64,000 bases of DNA from Salipaludibacillus daqingensis (lineage in GTDB: Bacteria > Bacillota > Bacilli > Bacillales > Salisediminibacteriaceae). Positions 27,232 to 36,701 of this stretch are shown one piece after another; the first letter of the stretch is position 1, and the number at the start of each line of letters is the position of its first letter. Under the pieces are notes generated by a model that saw nothing but the letters and a program-made list of their open reading frames with translations, ran no database searches and had not been told where the DNA came from. The stretch covers positions 62,001 through 126,000 of the forward strand of contig NZ_JARZHF010000002.1 in NCBI RefSeq assembly GCF_029891575.1, read 5' to 3'. The position numbers and the translations under genes were made by a program.

Positions 27232-27657
27232 TTAACATCCGCCGAAAGGACTTTTCGTCGTTGTTCCTTTTAATAAGTCTCCACCAGTTGATTCAATAAT
27301 TTTTGTTGTCACAGTATTGGATATAGTGTTACTTACCATTTGTAAAAGATTATTCACGTCGGTCTGGGACTGCTTGAATTCAACGACTAGTGGTATTTCA
27401 TCTAATTCATCTTGCAAAGCATCAATTTTTGCATCAGTTGCTTTTAATGCTTCCGTTTTTTGATAATGCTTTAAATTGACGGCTTCTTTTTGTAATAATT
27501 TAATTTTCCCGATGATTTCTTGCACTTTTAAGTGCTCGTTAATCTGACCTTCTGCACGAATAAAGAAATCTACTTCTTCTGTTTCCACAACCATGGAAGC
27601 GAGCTCTCTTGCTTTTTCAATAATCTCTGGTTTTGAATATTTTTCTTCCTGACCCAT
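27232..27657 (-). CDS. ymcA: YmcA (RicA), RicAFT complex subunit
   Basis: A 141-residue alpha-helical protein of the YlbF/YmcA family. In B. subtilis YmcA, YlbF and YaaT form the RicAFT complex, which carries iron-sulphur clusters and is needed for RNase Y specificity, biofilm, competence and sporulation. The C-terminal Cys in PFGGC is conserved in RicA and was implicated in cluster binding. Its start overlaps the miaB stop by one base (TAATG). The RNase Y gene lies in the same window, about 10 kb away. Confidence 0.93.
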   Translation of the reverse strand: MGQEEKYSKPEIIEKARELASMVVETEEVDFFIRAEGQINEHLKVQEIIGKIKLLQKEAVNLKHYQKTEALKATDAKIDALQDELDEIPLVVEFKQSQTDVNNLLQMVSNTISNTVTTKIIESTGGDLLKGTTTKSPFGGC

Positions 27658-29204
27658 TATGCATTCACCTCTGCCGTTTCTACAACTTCTCCATTAAGCG
27701 ACCACGTTTTAGCTTCGGTAATTTTAACATTCACTAATTGCCCGATAGCCGATTTTGGTGCTCGGAAGTTGACGGATTTATTCGTTCTCGTTCGACCCAT
27801 TAATACATCTGGATTTTTCTTGCTTTCCCCTTCAACTAAAACTTCGACAACTTTACCAGTATAAGCTTGGTTTTTCTTCGCTGAAAGATCGTTAACAATC
27901 GCATTCAATCGCTGTAGACGTTCTTTTTTCACTTCTTCAGATACATTATCTTCCATCTTAGCTGCAGGAGTTCCTTCTCTTGGTGAATAAATGTACGTAT
28001 AGGCACTATCATATTCCATTTCTTTCATAAGCGAAAGGGTATCTTCAAATTGCGCTTCCGTTTCGTTCGGAAATCCAACAATAATATCCGTTGTAAACGA
28101 TGCGTGTGGAATCGCTTTTTTAATTTTGTTCGCAAGCGTGATGTACTCTTCTCGTGTATATTTTCGAGCCATCAACTTGAGCACCTCATTATTTCCACTT
28201 TGCACAGGTAAATGAATATGCTCCACAAGATTGCCACCTTTTGCTAAAACTTCGATGAGATGATCATCAAAATCACGTGGGTGACTTGTCGTAAATCTGA
28301 CACGTGGTATATCTATTTTTCTTATATCATCCATCAGTTCCCCAAGACCGTAATTGACATCAACCAAATCTTTTCCATAAGCGTTCACATTTTGACCGAG
28401 CAACGTAATTTCTTTATAGCCATTCCTAGCTAAATGACGCACTTCTTCAATGATATCTTCCGGAAGACGGCTTCGCTCTTTGCCTCTCGTATAAGGAACG
28501 ATACAATACGTACAGAATTTGTCACAGCCGTACATGATGTTAACCCAACCTTGGATTTGTCCTTTACGAGCACGAGGCATATTCTCAATGATATCACCCT
28601 CATTGGACCATACTTCAATGACCATTTCTTTTTCGAAAATGGCGTTTTTCAGTAGTTCAGGTAGACGATGAATGTTATGTGTTCCAAAAATCAAGTCCAC
28701 GTGTTGATGTTTTTGTAAAATTTTATTAACGACAGATTCTTCTTGGGACATGCATCCACATACACCAACGATCAATCCTGGTTTTTCAAGTTTCATTGGC
28801 TTTAAGTGACCAATTTCACCAAACACTTTGTTTTCTGCATTCTCACGAATGGCACACGTATTTAATAAAATCACATCGGCTTCTTCTGTTAAAGACGTTG
28901 ATTCAAAACCCATGCTTAATAGAATACCAGCCATGTTTTCTGAATCGTGTTCGTTCATTTGACACCCGTATGTGCGAATCAAAAACTTCTTCCCTTTTCC
29001 AATCCCTTTCATGTCTTCAGGAATATCGAAGTCATAGTGGACAGAAACGTCTTCTTTCCCTCGTTTTTTCGCCTGTTTCAAGTCAGGACGGGTGAACGTT
29101 GTTTGGAAATATTGGGAGTAATCCTTGTTCTGGCCGGATTTTTTGTCCGCAGAAGAAGGTCCCTCCACTGCTTGCGTTTGCTGTTTACGCTGTTCTTCAT
29201 TCAT
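27657..29204 (-). CDS. miaB: tRNA-2-methylthio-N6-dimethylallyladenosine synthase
   Basis: A 515-residue radical-SAM methylthiotransferase that adds a methylthio group to i6A-37 made by MiaA. The N-terminal UPF0004 domain holds three cluster cysteines ([27 protein letters not shown]). The radical-SAM motif is [17 protein letters not shown], and a C-terminal TRAM domain starts near residue 445. The start at the ATG 29204 (behind AAAGGAG) is preferred; a GTG 11 codons upstream lies before that site. Coupled to ymcA downstream. Confidence 0.96.
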   Translation of the reverse strand: MNEEQRKQQTQAVEGPSSADKKSGQNKDYSQYFQTTFTRPDLKQAKKRGKEDVSVHYDFDIPEDMKGIGKGKKFLIRTYGCQMNEHDSENMAGILLSMGFESTSLTEEADVILLNTCAIRENAENKVFGEIGHLKPMKLEKPGLIVGVCGCMSQEESVVNKILQKHQHVDLIFGTHNIHRLPELLKNAIFEKEMVIEVWSNEGDIIENMPRARKGQIQGWVNIMYGCDKFCTYCIVPYTRGKERSRLPEDIIEEVRHLARNGYKEITLLGQNVNAYGKDLVDVNYGLGELMDDIRKIDIPRVRFTTSHPRDFDDHLIEVLAKGGNLVEHIHLPVQSGNNEVLKLMARKYTREEYITLANKIKKAIPHASFTTDIIVGFPNETEAQFEDTLSLMKEMEYDSAYTYIYSPREGTPAAKMEDNVSEEVKKERLQRLNAIVNDLSAKKNQAYTGKVVEVLVEGESKKNPDVLMGRTRTNKSVNFRAPKSAIGQLVNVKITEAKTWSLNGEVVETAEVNA

Positions 29205-29287
29205 ATATTCATCAATCTCCTTTATTATATTTCCCACAACCTATTATTATAAAGGGTTTTCTACCGTTTCACAACCTAGATTCCAAT

Positions 29288-29315
29288 GGAAAAGACAGAG
29301 GAGACTACCTCTGCC
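29288..29315 (-). terminator. tdh-kbl terminator
   Basis: GACAGAGG/CCTCTGCC stem (G-U pair in the minus-strand RNA), followed by TTTTCC on the minus strand. Confidence 0.65.
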
Positions 29316-29328
29316 TTTTTCGAACATG

Positions 29329-30507
29329 CTATGAAATGATCCTTAATTCTTTTCCCGCTTTTTCAAACGCAGCCAATGCTTCGTCTAATAACTCTTTTGT
29401 ATGATCAGCTGTGACAATCGTTCTTACTCTCGCTTTCCCCTTTTGAACAGTTGGGAAAGCAATTCCTTGGGCAAAAACACCGTATTCTAATAGTTTGTCA
29501 GAGAGCTGATGAGCTTTTGCACCGTCACCAACTACAACTGGTGTGATTGGCGTGTCACTTTTTCCTGTGTCAAAACCAAGTTTATTTAAACCTGCTTTGA
29601 AATATTTCGTATTTTCCCAAAGACGTTCAATACGTTCTGGTTCTTCAAGCAGAATATCAATTGCTTCCGAACAAGCTGCTGTCACTGCTGGTGGTTGAGA
29701 TGTCGTAAACAAAAATGGACGACCTTTATGGATCAAGTAATCTCTCACAGATTGTGTACTTGCAACATAACCACCCAGTACACCAATTGCTTTACTAAGC
29801 GTACCAACTTGAATATGCACTCGACCGTTCAAATCAAAGTGATCTACCGTTCCACGACCATTTCTACCTAACACACCGCTTGCATGGGCATCATCAACCA
29901 TAATGATCGCATCATACTTCTCACAAAGGGCAACAATTTCTGGAAGAGGTGCTATGTTCCCATCCATCGAAAATACACCATCAGTTACAACAAGACGCTT
30001 GCGATAGTTTTGGGTATCTCTTAATGCTTGTTCTAAACTTTCCATATCGACGTGCTTATAAATATTTCTTGCTGCTTTTGTTAATCGAATCCCATCAATG
30101 ATGGACGCATGATTTAATTCGTCGGAAATAACGACATCTTCTTTTGTTAAAAGCGAAGCTAATACCGCTTGATTGGCAGTAAAACCTGATTGAAATACAA
30201 GTGTTGCTTCTGTATGTTTGAAGCTCGCTAATTTTTGTTCGAATTCTTCGTGCATCGTAAACGTTCCAGCAATCGTTCTGACTGATCCAGTCCCTGCTCC
30301 AAACTGTTCCACCGCTTTCACTGCGGCAAGTTTCATACGTGGATGTGCAGCAAAACCTAGGTAATTGTTAGATGAAAGTTGAATGACTTCTTTCCCATTT
30401 ATGACAACTTTCGCTGACTGCTCTGATTCTAAAGGCACGAGTGTCCGAAATACGCCTTCTTCTCTCATCTCTTGCAATTCTTCTTCTAAGTATTCAAATC
30501 CGTTCAT
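29329..30507 (-). CDS. kbl: Glycine C-acetyltransferase (2-amino-3-ketobutyrate CoA ligase)
   Basis: A 392-residue alpha-oxoamine synthase. It splits 2-amino-3-oxobutyrate with CoA into glycine and acetyl-CoA, completing threonine breakdown begun by Tdh. The PLP lysine is in [21 protein letters not shown] is the cofactor-ring site and SNNYLGFA the N-terminal substrate loop. Close relatives include BioF, but the tdh neighbour supports Kbl. Ends in a terminator. Confidence 0.94.
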   Translation of the reverse strand: MNGFEYLEEELQEMREEGVFRTLVPLESEQSAKVVINGKEVIQLSSNNYLGFAAHPRMKLAAVKAVEQFGAGTGSVRTIAGTFTMHEEFEQKLASFKHTEATLVFQSGFTANQAVLASLLTKEDVVISDELNHASIIDGIRLTKAARNIYKHVDMESLEQALRDTQNYRKRLVVTDGVFSMDGNIAPLPEIVALCEKYDAIIMVDDAHASGVLGRNGRGTVDHFDLNGRVHIQVGTLSKAIGVLGGYVASTQSVRDYLIHKGRPFLFTTSQPPAVTAACSEAIDILLEEPERIERLWENTKYFKAGLNKLGFDTGKSDTPITPVVVGDGAKAHQLSDKLLEYGVFAQGIAFPTVQKGKARVRTIVTADHTKELLDEALAAFEKAGKELRIIS

Positions 30508-30540
30508 TCTTCATCTCCTCCTCAGTTTAGTAGTTCATTG

Positions 30541-31581
30541 CTAAGGGTGCAAAACTACTTTTCCGCATGTTCCTTCTATCATTAACTGAAATCCTTTTTC
30601 GAAATCTTCTAGTGGAAAGTGATGCGTGATCATCGGTTTCAAGTCTACCTGACCTGAACCTAGAAGACCAGCAACTTGTTGCCATGTTTGGTACATTTTT
30701 CTACCCGTAATTCCTTGAACCGTTATTCCTTTGAAAACAATGTCATTCGTTATATCAATGGATACTGGTTTTACTGGAAGACTCAGTATGGATACTCTTC
30801 CACCATTTGTTACCATTTTAAACCCTTGATCCATGGCGACTGGGTGACCACTCATTTCACAAACGACATCGACTCCTTGACCGTTCGTTAAACTACGTAC
30901 GATATCTAGCGGGTCTTCATGTAATGAATTAACGGTGCGAGTTGCCCCCATTTTTTCTGCAAGATCTAATCGATAATCGTTTAAATCAAATGCTATGATT
31001 TGCGCTGCTCCAGCCGCTTTGGCGACGCCTACAGCCATGATTCCAATCGGTCCACACCCAATAACGGCAACTGTTTTACCAACCACATCCCCAGCTAATA
31101 CAGTATGAACAGCATTCCCAAATGGTTCTTGTACACTCGCTTCCGCAAAAGATAAGTCGTGATCATTTTTCCACATATTTTCAGCTGGCAATGCCACGTA
31201 TTCGGCAAAACATCCGTCACGATCGACACCAATAATTTCTGTATTGGCACATATATGTGCTTGCCCAGTCATGCATTGGGGACAATGACCACAAACAATA
31301 TGTGTCTCTGCAGAAACGTGATCTCCTACTTCAACATTGTTAACTAATTCCCCTTTTTCTACAACAACTCCTGCAAATTCATGACCAAATACATAAGGTG
31401 GTTTCACTCTGCTTTGTGACCACTCATCCCAAGTATAAATGTGTAAATCCGTTCCACAAATAGATGTTGCTTTTACTTCAATTAGCACATCTTGATATCC
31501 AATTTGTGGAATAGGCACTTCTTTCATCGTTGCTCCAGGACCTCGCCGATCTTTTACAATCGCTTTCATTTTACCGTCCAT
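30541..31581 (-). CDS. tdh: L-threonine 3-dehydrogenase
   Basis: A 346-residue zinc-dependent medium-chain dehydrogenase oxidising threonine to 2-amino-3-oxobutyrate with NAD. The catalytic zinc site is in SICGTDLHIY and GHEFAGVV. The structural zinc cysteines are in CGHCPQCMTGQAHIC. The NAD site is VIGCGPIGIMAVG. Paired with kbl 33 bp downstream, as in B. subtilis. The ATG at 31581 follows AAGGGGTGATG. Confidence 0.96.
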   Translation of the reverse strand: MDGKMKAIVKDRRGPGATMKEVPIPQIGYQDVLIEVKATSICGTDLHIYTWDEWSQSRVKPPYVFGHEFAGVVVEKGELVNNVEVGDHVSAETHIVCGHCPQCMTGQAHICANTEIIGVDRDGCFAEYVALPAENMWKNDHDLSFAEASVQEPFGNAVHTVLAGDVVGKTVAVIGCGPIGIMAVGVAKAAGAAQIIAFDLNDYRLDLAEKMGATRTVNSLHEDPLDIVRSLTNGQGVDVVCEMSGHPVAMDQGFKMVTNGGRVSILSLPVKPVSIDITNDIVFKGITVQGITGRKMYQTWQQVAGLLGSGQVDLKPMITHHFPLEDFEKGFQLMIEGTCGKVVLHP

Positions 31582-31915
31582 GTCATCACCCCTTCAAACA
31601 TTTCGCCTCATTTACGGTTTATTTATGCGTAGTTTGATGCCTTAATAGAAATCGTCATCTTCGTTCTCTCAATCTATTTTAGCACGCAAAAATGTCCCCG
31701 TAAATAACACTGTCCATCTCTTGAGGACAATTGACTGTGAGAGAAAATTTCTTCAAAAAAAATTTAAAGGGATTGTTTAAACATATGGTTGAGGAGGATG
31801 ACACTTTAGGATAATAGTTAAATGTTTGTTTACAATACATTCATTATTAATAATGATAAAAAAAACGTTTCTTCCGATGGAAGAAACGCAAGAGTAAAAG
31901 CTGACACTTACTTAT
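31582..31915. other. Intergenic region between rsbR-like gene and tdh
   Basis: Holds the terminator of the rsbR-like gene (31857-31888) and, on the minus strand, whatever promoter drives tdh-kbl. No convincing box or frame was seen. Confidence 0.4.
31857..31888 (-). terminator. Terminator of the rsbR-like gene
   Basis: A perfect 10-bp stem CGTTTCTTCC/GGAAGAAACG with a tight 3-nt loop, then a run of 8 T on the minus strand. Confidence 0.9.
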
Positions 31916-32761
31916 TTATTCTAAAGCAAATTCTCTAAACTTTATGGAATCCGAAAGCGACGATTTAATCGAAATGTTATCAAATGTCAGCCCTAATTTA
32001 ACAGCCGATTGTGCTATTTCCGGTCTCAGTCCTGACAAAGTTGTCGTAACACCAATTAATTTTAACGAATCAATTAATTGCATCAATTCTTCGGCAACAT
32101 TTTCGTCTATCTTCACTACTCCAGATATGTCTAACAATAAGTAATTCACTCCATTTCGAGAGCATTGTTCTAACGTTTTTTCTAATATTACTTTTGAACG
32201 CGTAGAATCAATATCTCCAACTAATGGAAGTAACGCTACATGACGATTAAGAGAAATAACAGGAGAGCTCAGTTCAATAATTAAATCATGTTGCGTTTCA
32301 ATTCTTTGCTCTGCATTTTTCGTGTGTTCTTGAACAAACCAAACTGAAATCTCATTGAATGTTTTATCTACAAGACGATACCAGCTTAATATCTCCTTAA
32401 AACCGTATTCATCCTGAACCGTTTCAACGAATTCATCGATTAATTGCACATATTGATCATGTGTTCTGTTGAATTCTTGAAGAATTAAATGTAAAGGAGT
32501 TTGCAAGTGTTCCTCATCTAATGCAACTTCGATAATCCACGCTTCTAATCCTATAAGAAATTCTGACTCATCTTTATTAAATACTTCGAAAAATCTTAAA
32601 TGAAATTCTTTATTTTGCTTTTTTAAATGTTGAATCACTGCAGGATCACTAGAAGCATAAACTCCAGATGATGCACTTTTATCTAATCTTTCATACCACT
32701 CATCACTGAGACGCTGAACGTTACTTATTAAATAATTATACAATTCTTTATTATAATTCAT
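31916..32761 (-). CDS. RsbR-type stressosome protein (STAS domain)
   Basis: A 281-residue protein with an all-helical non-heme-globin-like N-domain (about 1-145), a linker helix and a C-terminal STAS domain (about 165-275: LSSPVISLNRHVALLPLVGDID, LLLDISGVVKID, LRPEIAQSAVKLG). RsbR proteins build the stressosome with RsbS and RsbT and feed the general stress response. The two regulatory Thr of RsbRA, T171 and T205, correspond by spacing to Ser186 (GDIDS) and Glu220 (KIDE). Glu in place of T205 cannot be phosphorylated and may mimic phosphate. No rsbS or rsbT lies nearby. The start is the ATG at 32761 after GGGTGGGG. Confidence 0.88.
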   Translation of the reverse strand: MNYNKELYNYLISNVQRLSDEWYERLDKSASSGVYASSDPAVIQHLKKQNKEFHLRFFEVFNKDESEFLIGLEAWIIEVALDEEHLQTPLHLILQEFNRTHDQYVQLIDEFVETVQDEYGFKEILSWYRLVDKTFNEISVWFVQEHTKNAEQRIETQHDLIIELSSPVISLNRHVALLPLVGDIDSTRSKVILEKTLEQCSRNGVNYLLLDISGVVKIDENVAEELMQLIDSLKLIGVTTTLSGLRPEIAQSAVKLGLTFDNISIKSSLSDSIKFREFALE

Positions 32762-32900
32762 TTCAGTCCCCACCCTTTTATTAACCCAACGGATATTCTG
32801 ACGAAAAATTCAAACGAAACTATTTTCAGGTTAGTCTCATATATCTTCATCCATATTCTCTTTATGCGATATTTCTAAACATAACTTTTGGTAAAAATAA

Positions 32901-32922
32901 AAAAGACACCCAGTTGGGCGCC
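32901..32922 (-). terminator. korAB terminator
   Basis: GACACCCA/TGGGCGCC stem (two G-U pairs in the minus-strand RNA) followed by TTTTTT on the minus strand. Confidence 0.75.
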
Positions 32923-32955
32923 TTTTTTACGGAAAGATAGTTGTGCTTTTTTCTT

Positions 32956-33822
32956 TTACATAAACTCTCCAACGAGCTGGTCAAATTGGTCTTTTTCAAG
33001 AGAAATATCTTGAGAGGATAGTGCTTCTTCTCTAAAACCTTTCACCAGTGATTCGTATGACGGTTTTTCTTTATTTTGATAAATAAGACCTGTTACTAAC
33101 CCGTCGTGCTCCATTAACGTGTTCATCGCTTGCATGCGATTGTTCGGGTCATAGTTTTCAATCGTTGATAAAGAAGTTAAGTTCTCTTTGAACCAGTCGT
33201 ATGTGTTCACTTTATTAAATGTAACACAAGGACTGAAGACGTTAATTAGTGAGAACCCTTTATGGTTGATTCCTTGTTCAATCAACGATGTTAATTCTTT
33301 TAGGTCACTAGAAAAGCTTTGTGCTACAAAACTTCCACCTGCTGTAAGAGCCATTTCCATGACGCTTAATGATGTTTCAATGGAACCAGCCGGCGTACTC
33401 TTTGTTTTGAAGCCCATCTCACTTCGAGGAGACGTTTGACCTTTTGTTAGTCCATAAATTTGATTATCCATTACGATATAAGTCACATCGATGTTTCGAC
33501 GAATTGCATGAATGGTGTGACCCATACCAATGGCAAATCCATCACCGTCTCCACCAGAAGCGATAACGGTCAATTCGCGGTTAGCCATCTTCACGCCTTG
33601 CGCAATCGGTAACGAGCGGCCATGAATCCCGTGAAGGCCATAGGAATTAATGTAACCTGAAATTCGTCCGGAACAACCAATACCTGATACAACTGCCAAT
33701 TCCTCTGGGATCGTCCCTACATTTGCTGCAGCTCGCTGAATAGCAGCTTGTATAGAAAAATCTCCGCATCCTGGACACCAGTTTGGTTTTACATTATTTC
33801 TAAAATCCTTAAAGGTTGCCAT
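32956..33822 (-). CDS. korB: 2-oxoacid:ferredoxin oxidoreductase beta subunit
   Basis: A 288-residue thiamine-diphosphate subunit. NWCPGCGDFSI at the start and VVSGIGCSGRISGY lead into the ThDP-Mg motif GGDGDGFAIGMGHT with MDNQIYGLTKGQ. It oxidises a 2-oxoacid, probably 2-oxoglutarate, to acyl-CoA with ferredoxin as acceptor. The start is the ATG at 33822 behind AAGGAG, overlapping the korA stop by 14 bp; a longer reading from 33882 lies wholly within korA. The exact substrate cannot be read from the sequence. Confidence 0.92.
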   Translation of the reverse strand: MATFKDFRNNVKPNWCPGCGDFSIQAAIQRAAANVGTIPEELAVVSGIGCSGRISGYINSYGLHGIHGRSLPIAQGVKMANRELTVIASGGDGDGFAIGMGHTIHAIRRNIDVTYIVMDNQIYGLTKGQTSPRSEMGFKTKSTPAGSIETSLSVMEMALTAGGSFVAQSFSSDLKELTSLIEQGINHKGFSLINVFSPCVTFNKVNTYDWFKENLTSLSTIENYDPNNRMQAMNTLMEHDGLVTGLIYQNKEKPSYESLVKGFREEALSSQDISLEKDQFDQLVGEFM

Positions 33823-35566
33823 GTACAAACAACTCCTTACATTCGTTGTGAATTTCTGCTGGCAAAAATGGGTTTCCATCATATTTCAAAATAGATTCAA
33901 CCGAGTCTACTTTATTATTCATCTTAATTAATTGAGCGACTTGACCAGTTGCATTGTTTTCAATAACAACTACTTTTTTGGCTTTATCAATCATTCCTTG
34001 TAATTCTTCCGTTGGGAAAGGATGCAATAGTCTAATCTGACCATGATTGACTTTGATTCCATCTTGCTCCATACGTGGAAGCATTTCTTGAATGGTTCCT
34101 CTTGTGGAGTTCACGCCGATGACTAAAAGATCTGCATCATCGTGCTTCTCATCTTTAAAAATCGGTTCAGGGAACTTTGTCGTTAATGGATTCAGTTTTC
34201 TCATTCGTTTATCCATTTGCGCTACTCTGTTTTCTGGACTTTCAGATGGTTTTCCTTGTTCATTGTGTTCCACACCAGTTACGTGATGTAACCCATGTTT
34301 CATACCTGGAATTACTCGTTTAGATACACCATCATCCGTTACTTCATATCGCTTAAAATAAACGCCTTTATCTAATTCAGGAAGTTCTTCCGACGTATCC
34401 AGTTTACCACGGCGAATCTTTACTTTTTCAAAATCTAGTGGGTTCACTGTCTGTTTACCTAATGATAATGCTAGATCTGTCATAATAATGACTGGCACTT
34501 GGTATTCTTCCGCGATATTAAATGCTTCAATTGTGTCGTAGAATGCTTCTTCTACTGTCGAAGGTGCCATGACTACTTTTGGAATTTCACCATGAGTTCC
34601 ATAAATCATAGCAAAAATATCGGATTGTTCTTGTTTTGTTGGAAGTCCTGTACTAGGTCCCCCACGCTGAGTATCTACGATTACTAATGGTGTTTCCGTA
34701 ATACCACTAAGGCCAATGGCTTCCATCATAAGAGATAAGCCAGGACCAGCTGAAGCAGTTAACGAACGAACACCTGTATAGTTAGCACCAATCGCCATCG
34801 TACATGCTGCAATTTCATCTTCTGTCTGAATAACAGTTCCACCATATTCAGGTAGTTTTTTAATTAAATATTCCATGATTTCTGATGCTGGTGTGATTGG
34901 ATAAGCAGGCATAAACCTTGCTCCTCCTGAAAGCGCACCAAGTGCTATAGCATCATTACCAATCATAAATAGTCTATTTTGACCATCTGCTGGATCTAAT
35001 TTAAAATCGCCAACTTTTCCTGCTGCTTCCTTGTCAAAATATTCTGCCCCAGCTCGAATTGCCTCCATATTTTTAGAAACAACAGATTCTCCTTTTTTCA
35101 AGAAGATTTGTTCTACGACCGATTGAAAAATATCTGTACTGACACCAATGAGTGACGCAGAAGCACCAACTGCAACCATGTTTTTCATTAGAGATGTACC
35201 TAATTCTGTAGCCATTTCCGTAAATGGTATAGAAAACAACTTGGCATCTACACCTTCAGGTAATTTAGGCCCAAACTTGCTATCACCGATAATGACACCA
35301 CCGGAACTTAATTCATGGCAGTTCACATCAATGGTTTCTTGGTCAAATGCTACAAGTATATCTAAGTCATCCGAAATAGAATTCGTGGCATATGTGCTCA
35401 CTCGAATTTTATTATTCGTATGTCCTCCCTTGATTCTGGAAGAAAAATGACGGTAACCATATAAATAATACCCCTGACGATTTAACGCCATCGAAAAAAT
35501 TTCCCCTGTACTTTCTATTCCTTCGCCTTGCTGACCTCCAACTTTCCATGAAAGTTGATTAATCAT
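33809..35566 (-). CDS. korA: 2-oxoacid:ferredoxin oxidoreductase alpha subunit (gamma-alpha fusion)
   Basis: A 585-residue fused subunit. The N-terminal gamma domain (about 1-190) begins LSWKVGGQQGEGIESTGEIFS with GYRHFSSRIKGGHT. The alpha domain follows (AYPITPASEIMEYL, TASAGPGLSLM, DTQRGGPSTGLPTKQEQSD) and the C-terminal domain includes VVVIENNATGQ. The start is the ATG at 35566 behind GAAGGGGTG; a longer frame starting at 35626 lacks that site. Overlaps korB. A candidate cre box lies about 245 bp upstream. Confidence 0.92.
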   Translation of the reverse strand: MINQLSWKVGGQQGEGIESTGEIFSMALNRQGYYLYGYRHFSSRIKGGHTNNKIRVSTYATNSISDDLDILVAFDQETIDVNCHELSSGGVIIGDSKFGPKLPEGVDAKLFSIPFTEMATELGTSLMKNMVAVGASASLIGVSTDIFQSVVEQIFLKKGESVVSKNMEAIRAGAEYFDKEAAGKVGDFKLDPADGQNRLFMIGNDAIALGALSGGARFMPAYPITPASEIMEYLIKKLPEYGGTVIQTEDEIAACTMAIGANYTGVRSLTASAGPGLSLMMEAIGLSGITETPLVIVDTQRGGPSTGLPTKQEQSDIFAMIYGTHGEIPKVVMAPSTVEEAFYDTIEAFNIAEEYQVPVIIMTDLALSLGKQTVNPLDFEKVKIRRGKLDTSEELPELDKGVYFKRYEVTDDGVSKRVIPGMKHGLHHVTGVEHNEQGKPSESPENRVAQMDKRMRKLNPLTTKFPEPIFKDEKHDDADLLVIGVNSTRGTIQEMLPRMEQDGIKVNHGQIRLLHPFPTEELQGMIDKAKKVVVIENNATGQVAQLIKMNNKVDSVESILKYDGNPFLPAEIHNECKELFVHGNL

Positions 35567-35810
35567 TTCACTACACCCCTTCGTAATCTGACAATGAAGT
35601 TTTTCAAACAGTCGATCTGTCTTCATGTGAATGTGAATACATTCATAAAAGTAAACTTATATTTATGTAACTCTATGATGTAACGTAAAACTTTCTAACC
35701 GAACGTGTATGAAACACCTCGACTTTCAATAGCCTTATTAAGGACTTATTTAGAAAAATCACATGAAAACATGTTGATAAAGAAGCTAATAAAAATTGTG
35801 GAAACTAAAT

Positions 35811-35826
35811 AAGTAAGCGTTTTCAA
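35811..35826 (-). promoter_or_regulatory. Candidate CcpA (cre) site upstream of korAB
   Basis: TTGAAAACGCTTACTT on the minus strand fits the cre consensus WTGNAARCGNWWWCAW at 15 of 16 positions. It lies about 245 bp before korA, so either the promoter is far upstream or the match is chance. Confidence 0.35.
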
Positions 35827-36004
35827 ACCACTTTCATTCGTACGTTTATATTGTAACATAACTTTCACAATTACTTAAAGCATGAAAATTCTATATTTTT
35901 ATTTAGTTTCAGTAAATCGTCTTTCCATTTCCAAAATAAACCTTTATTCGAGCAATTGAATGTTGACCAGTCTTACAAAAACGCCATTATTTAAGCTTTT
36001 CATA

Positions 36005-36034
36005 CAAAAACTCGACAGAAAATATCTGCCGAGT
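36005..36034 (-). terminator. spoVS terminator
   Basis: ACTCGACAGA/TCTGCCGAGT stem, 5-nt loop, followed by TTTTTG on the minus strand. Confidence 0.8.
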
Positions 36035-36043
36035 TAAAAGGTA

Positions 36044-36304
36044 CTATCTAGGTTCGATAATTAATTTAATCGCTGTTCGTTCTTCACCATCGATTTGTAT
36101 ATCGGTAAATGCCGGAATACAAATCAGGTCAATTCCACTAGGGGCAACAAACCCACGGGCAATAGCTACTGCTTTTACTGATTGATTTAAAGCACCTGCA
36201 CCGATAGCTTGAATTTCTGCGGATCCTCTTTCACGAATAACTCCTGCCAATGCACCAGCTACAGAATTTGGATTGGATTTTGCTGAAACTTTTAATACTT
36301 CCAT
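36044..36304 (-). CDS. spoVS: Stage V sporulation protein S
   Basis: An 86-residue, very conserved Alba-like small protein (MEVLKVSAKSNPNSVAGALAG, then GSAEIQAIGAGALNQSVKAVAIARG). In B. subtilis it affects septation, engulfment and coat assembly and is made from a sigma-H promoter; its molecular action is not settled. The ATG has AAGGAGG before it. It lies downstream of ymdB and is closed by its own terminator. Confidence 0.98.
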   Translation of the reverse strand: MEVLKVSAKSNPNSVAGALAGVIRERGSAEIQAIGAGALNQSVKAVAIARGFVAPSGIDLICIPAFTDIQIDGEERTAIKLIIEPR

Positions 36305-36701
36305 TTCAGTACCTCCTTAAGGATTATTGAATATAGTTAGTGGATTGTCCAAACACATGTCCATACAAACATCGCGATCATGAAGATAATGAAGTTCATA
36401 CATTTGGTGAATGTTCATATGGTTATATGACATTACCTCTTTTTGTATATATCTCAAACTTAAAATATATACTTTTTTGAAAATCGTACGACTTCGATCA
36501 TCCACACTGATAAAGGTCTCGTTGTTTTGATTAGCATTTGGAGAGCTGAGGAGTGTTCATTCACAAAGTTCATAGAGATCGGTAATGAATGAACGAACAT
36601 TGATAAAGTATTTACCTATTATTCCCTTTTCCCTTAGTTATATAGCATTGAGGGGGAAGAGGTTTATCAACGATATCATATGACTCGTGATTTATAATAT
36701 G
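36305..36701. other. ymdB-spoVS intergenic region
   Basis: 397 bp. It should carry the spoVS promoter. A 62-codon frame on the minus strand (36317-36505) lacks a proper ribosome site and a recognisable sequence and is not supported. No hairpin of note. Confidence 0.4.

Larger units (their letters stand above)
35567..36043. other. spoVS-korA intergenic region
   Basis: 477 bp holding the spoVS terminator (36005-36034) and a candidate CcpA site (35811-35826). No supported frame. Confidence 0.45.

Noticed and set aside
36317-36505. 62-codon open frame between ymdB and spoVS
   Set aside because: No good ribosome site, no membrane or domain pattern, and it occupies the expected promoter region of spoVS.
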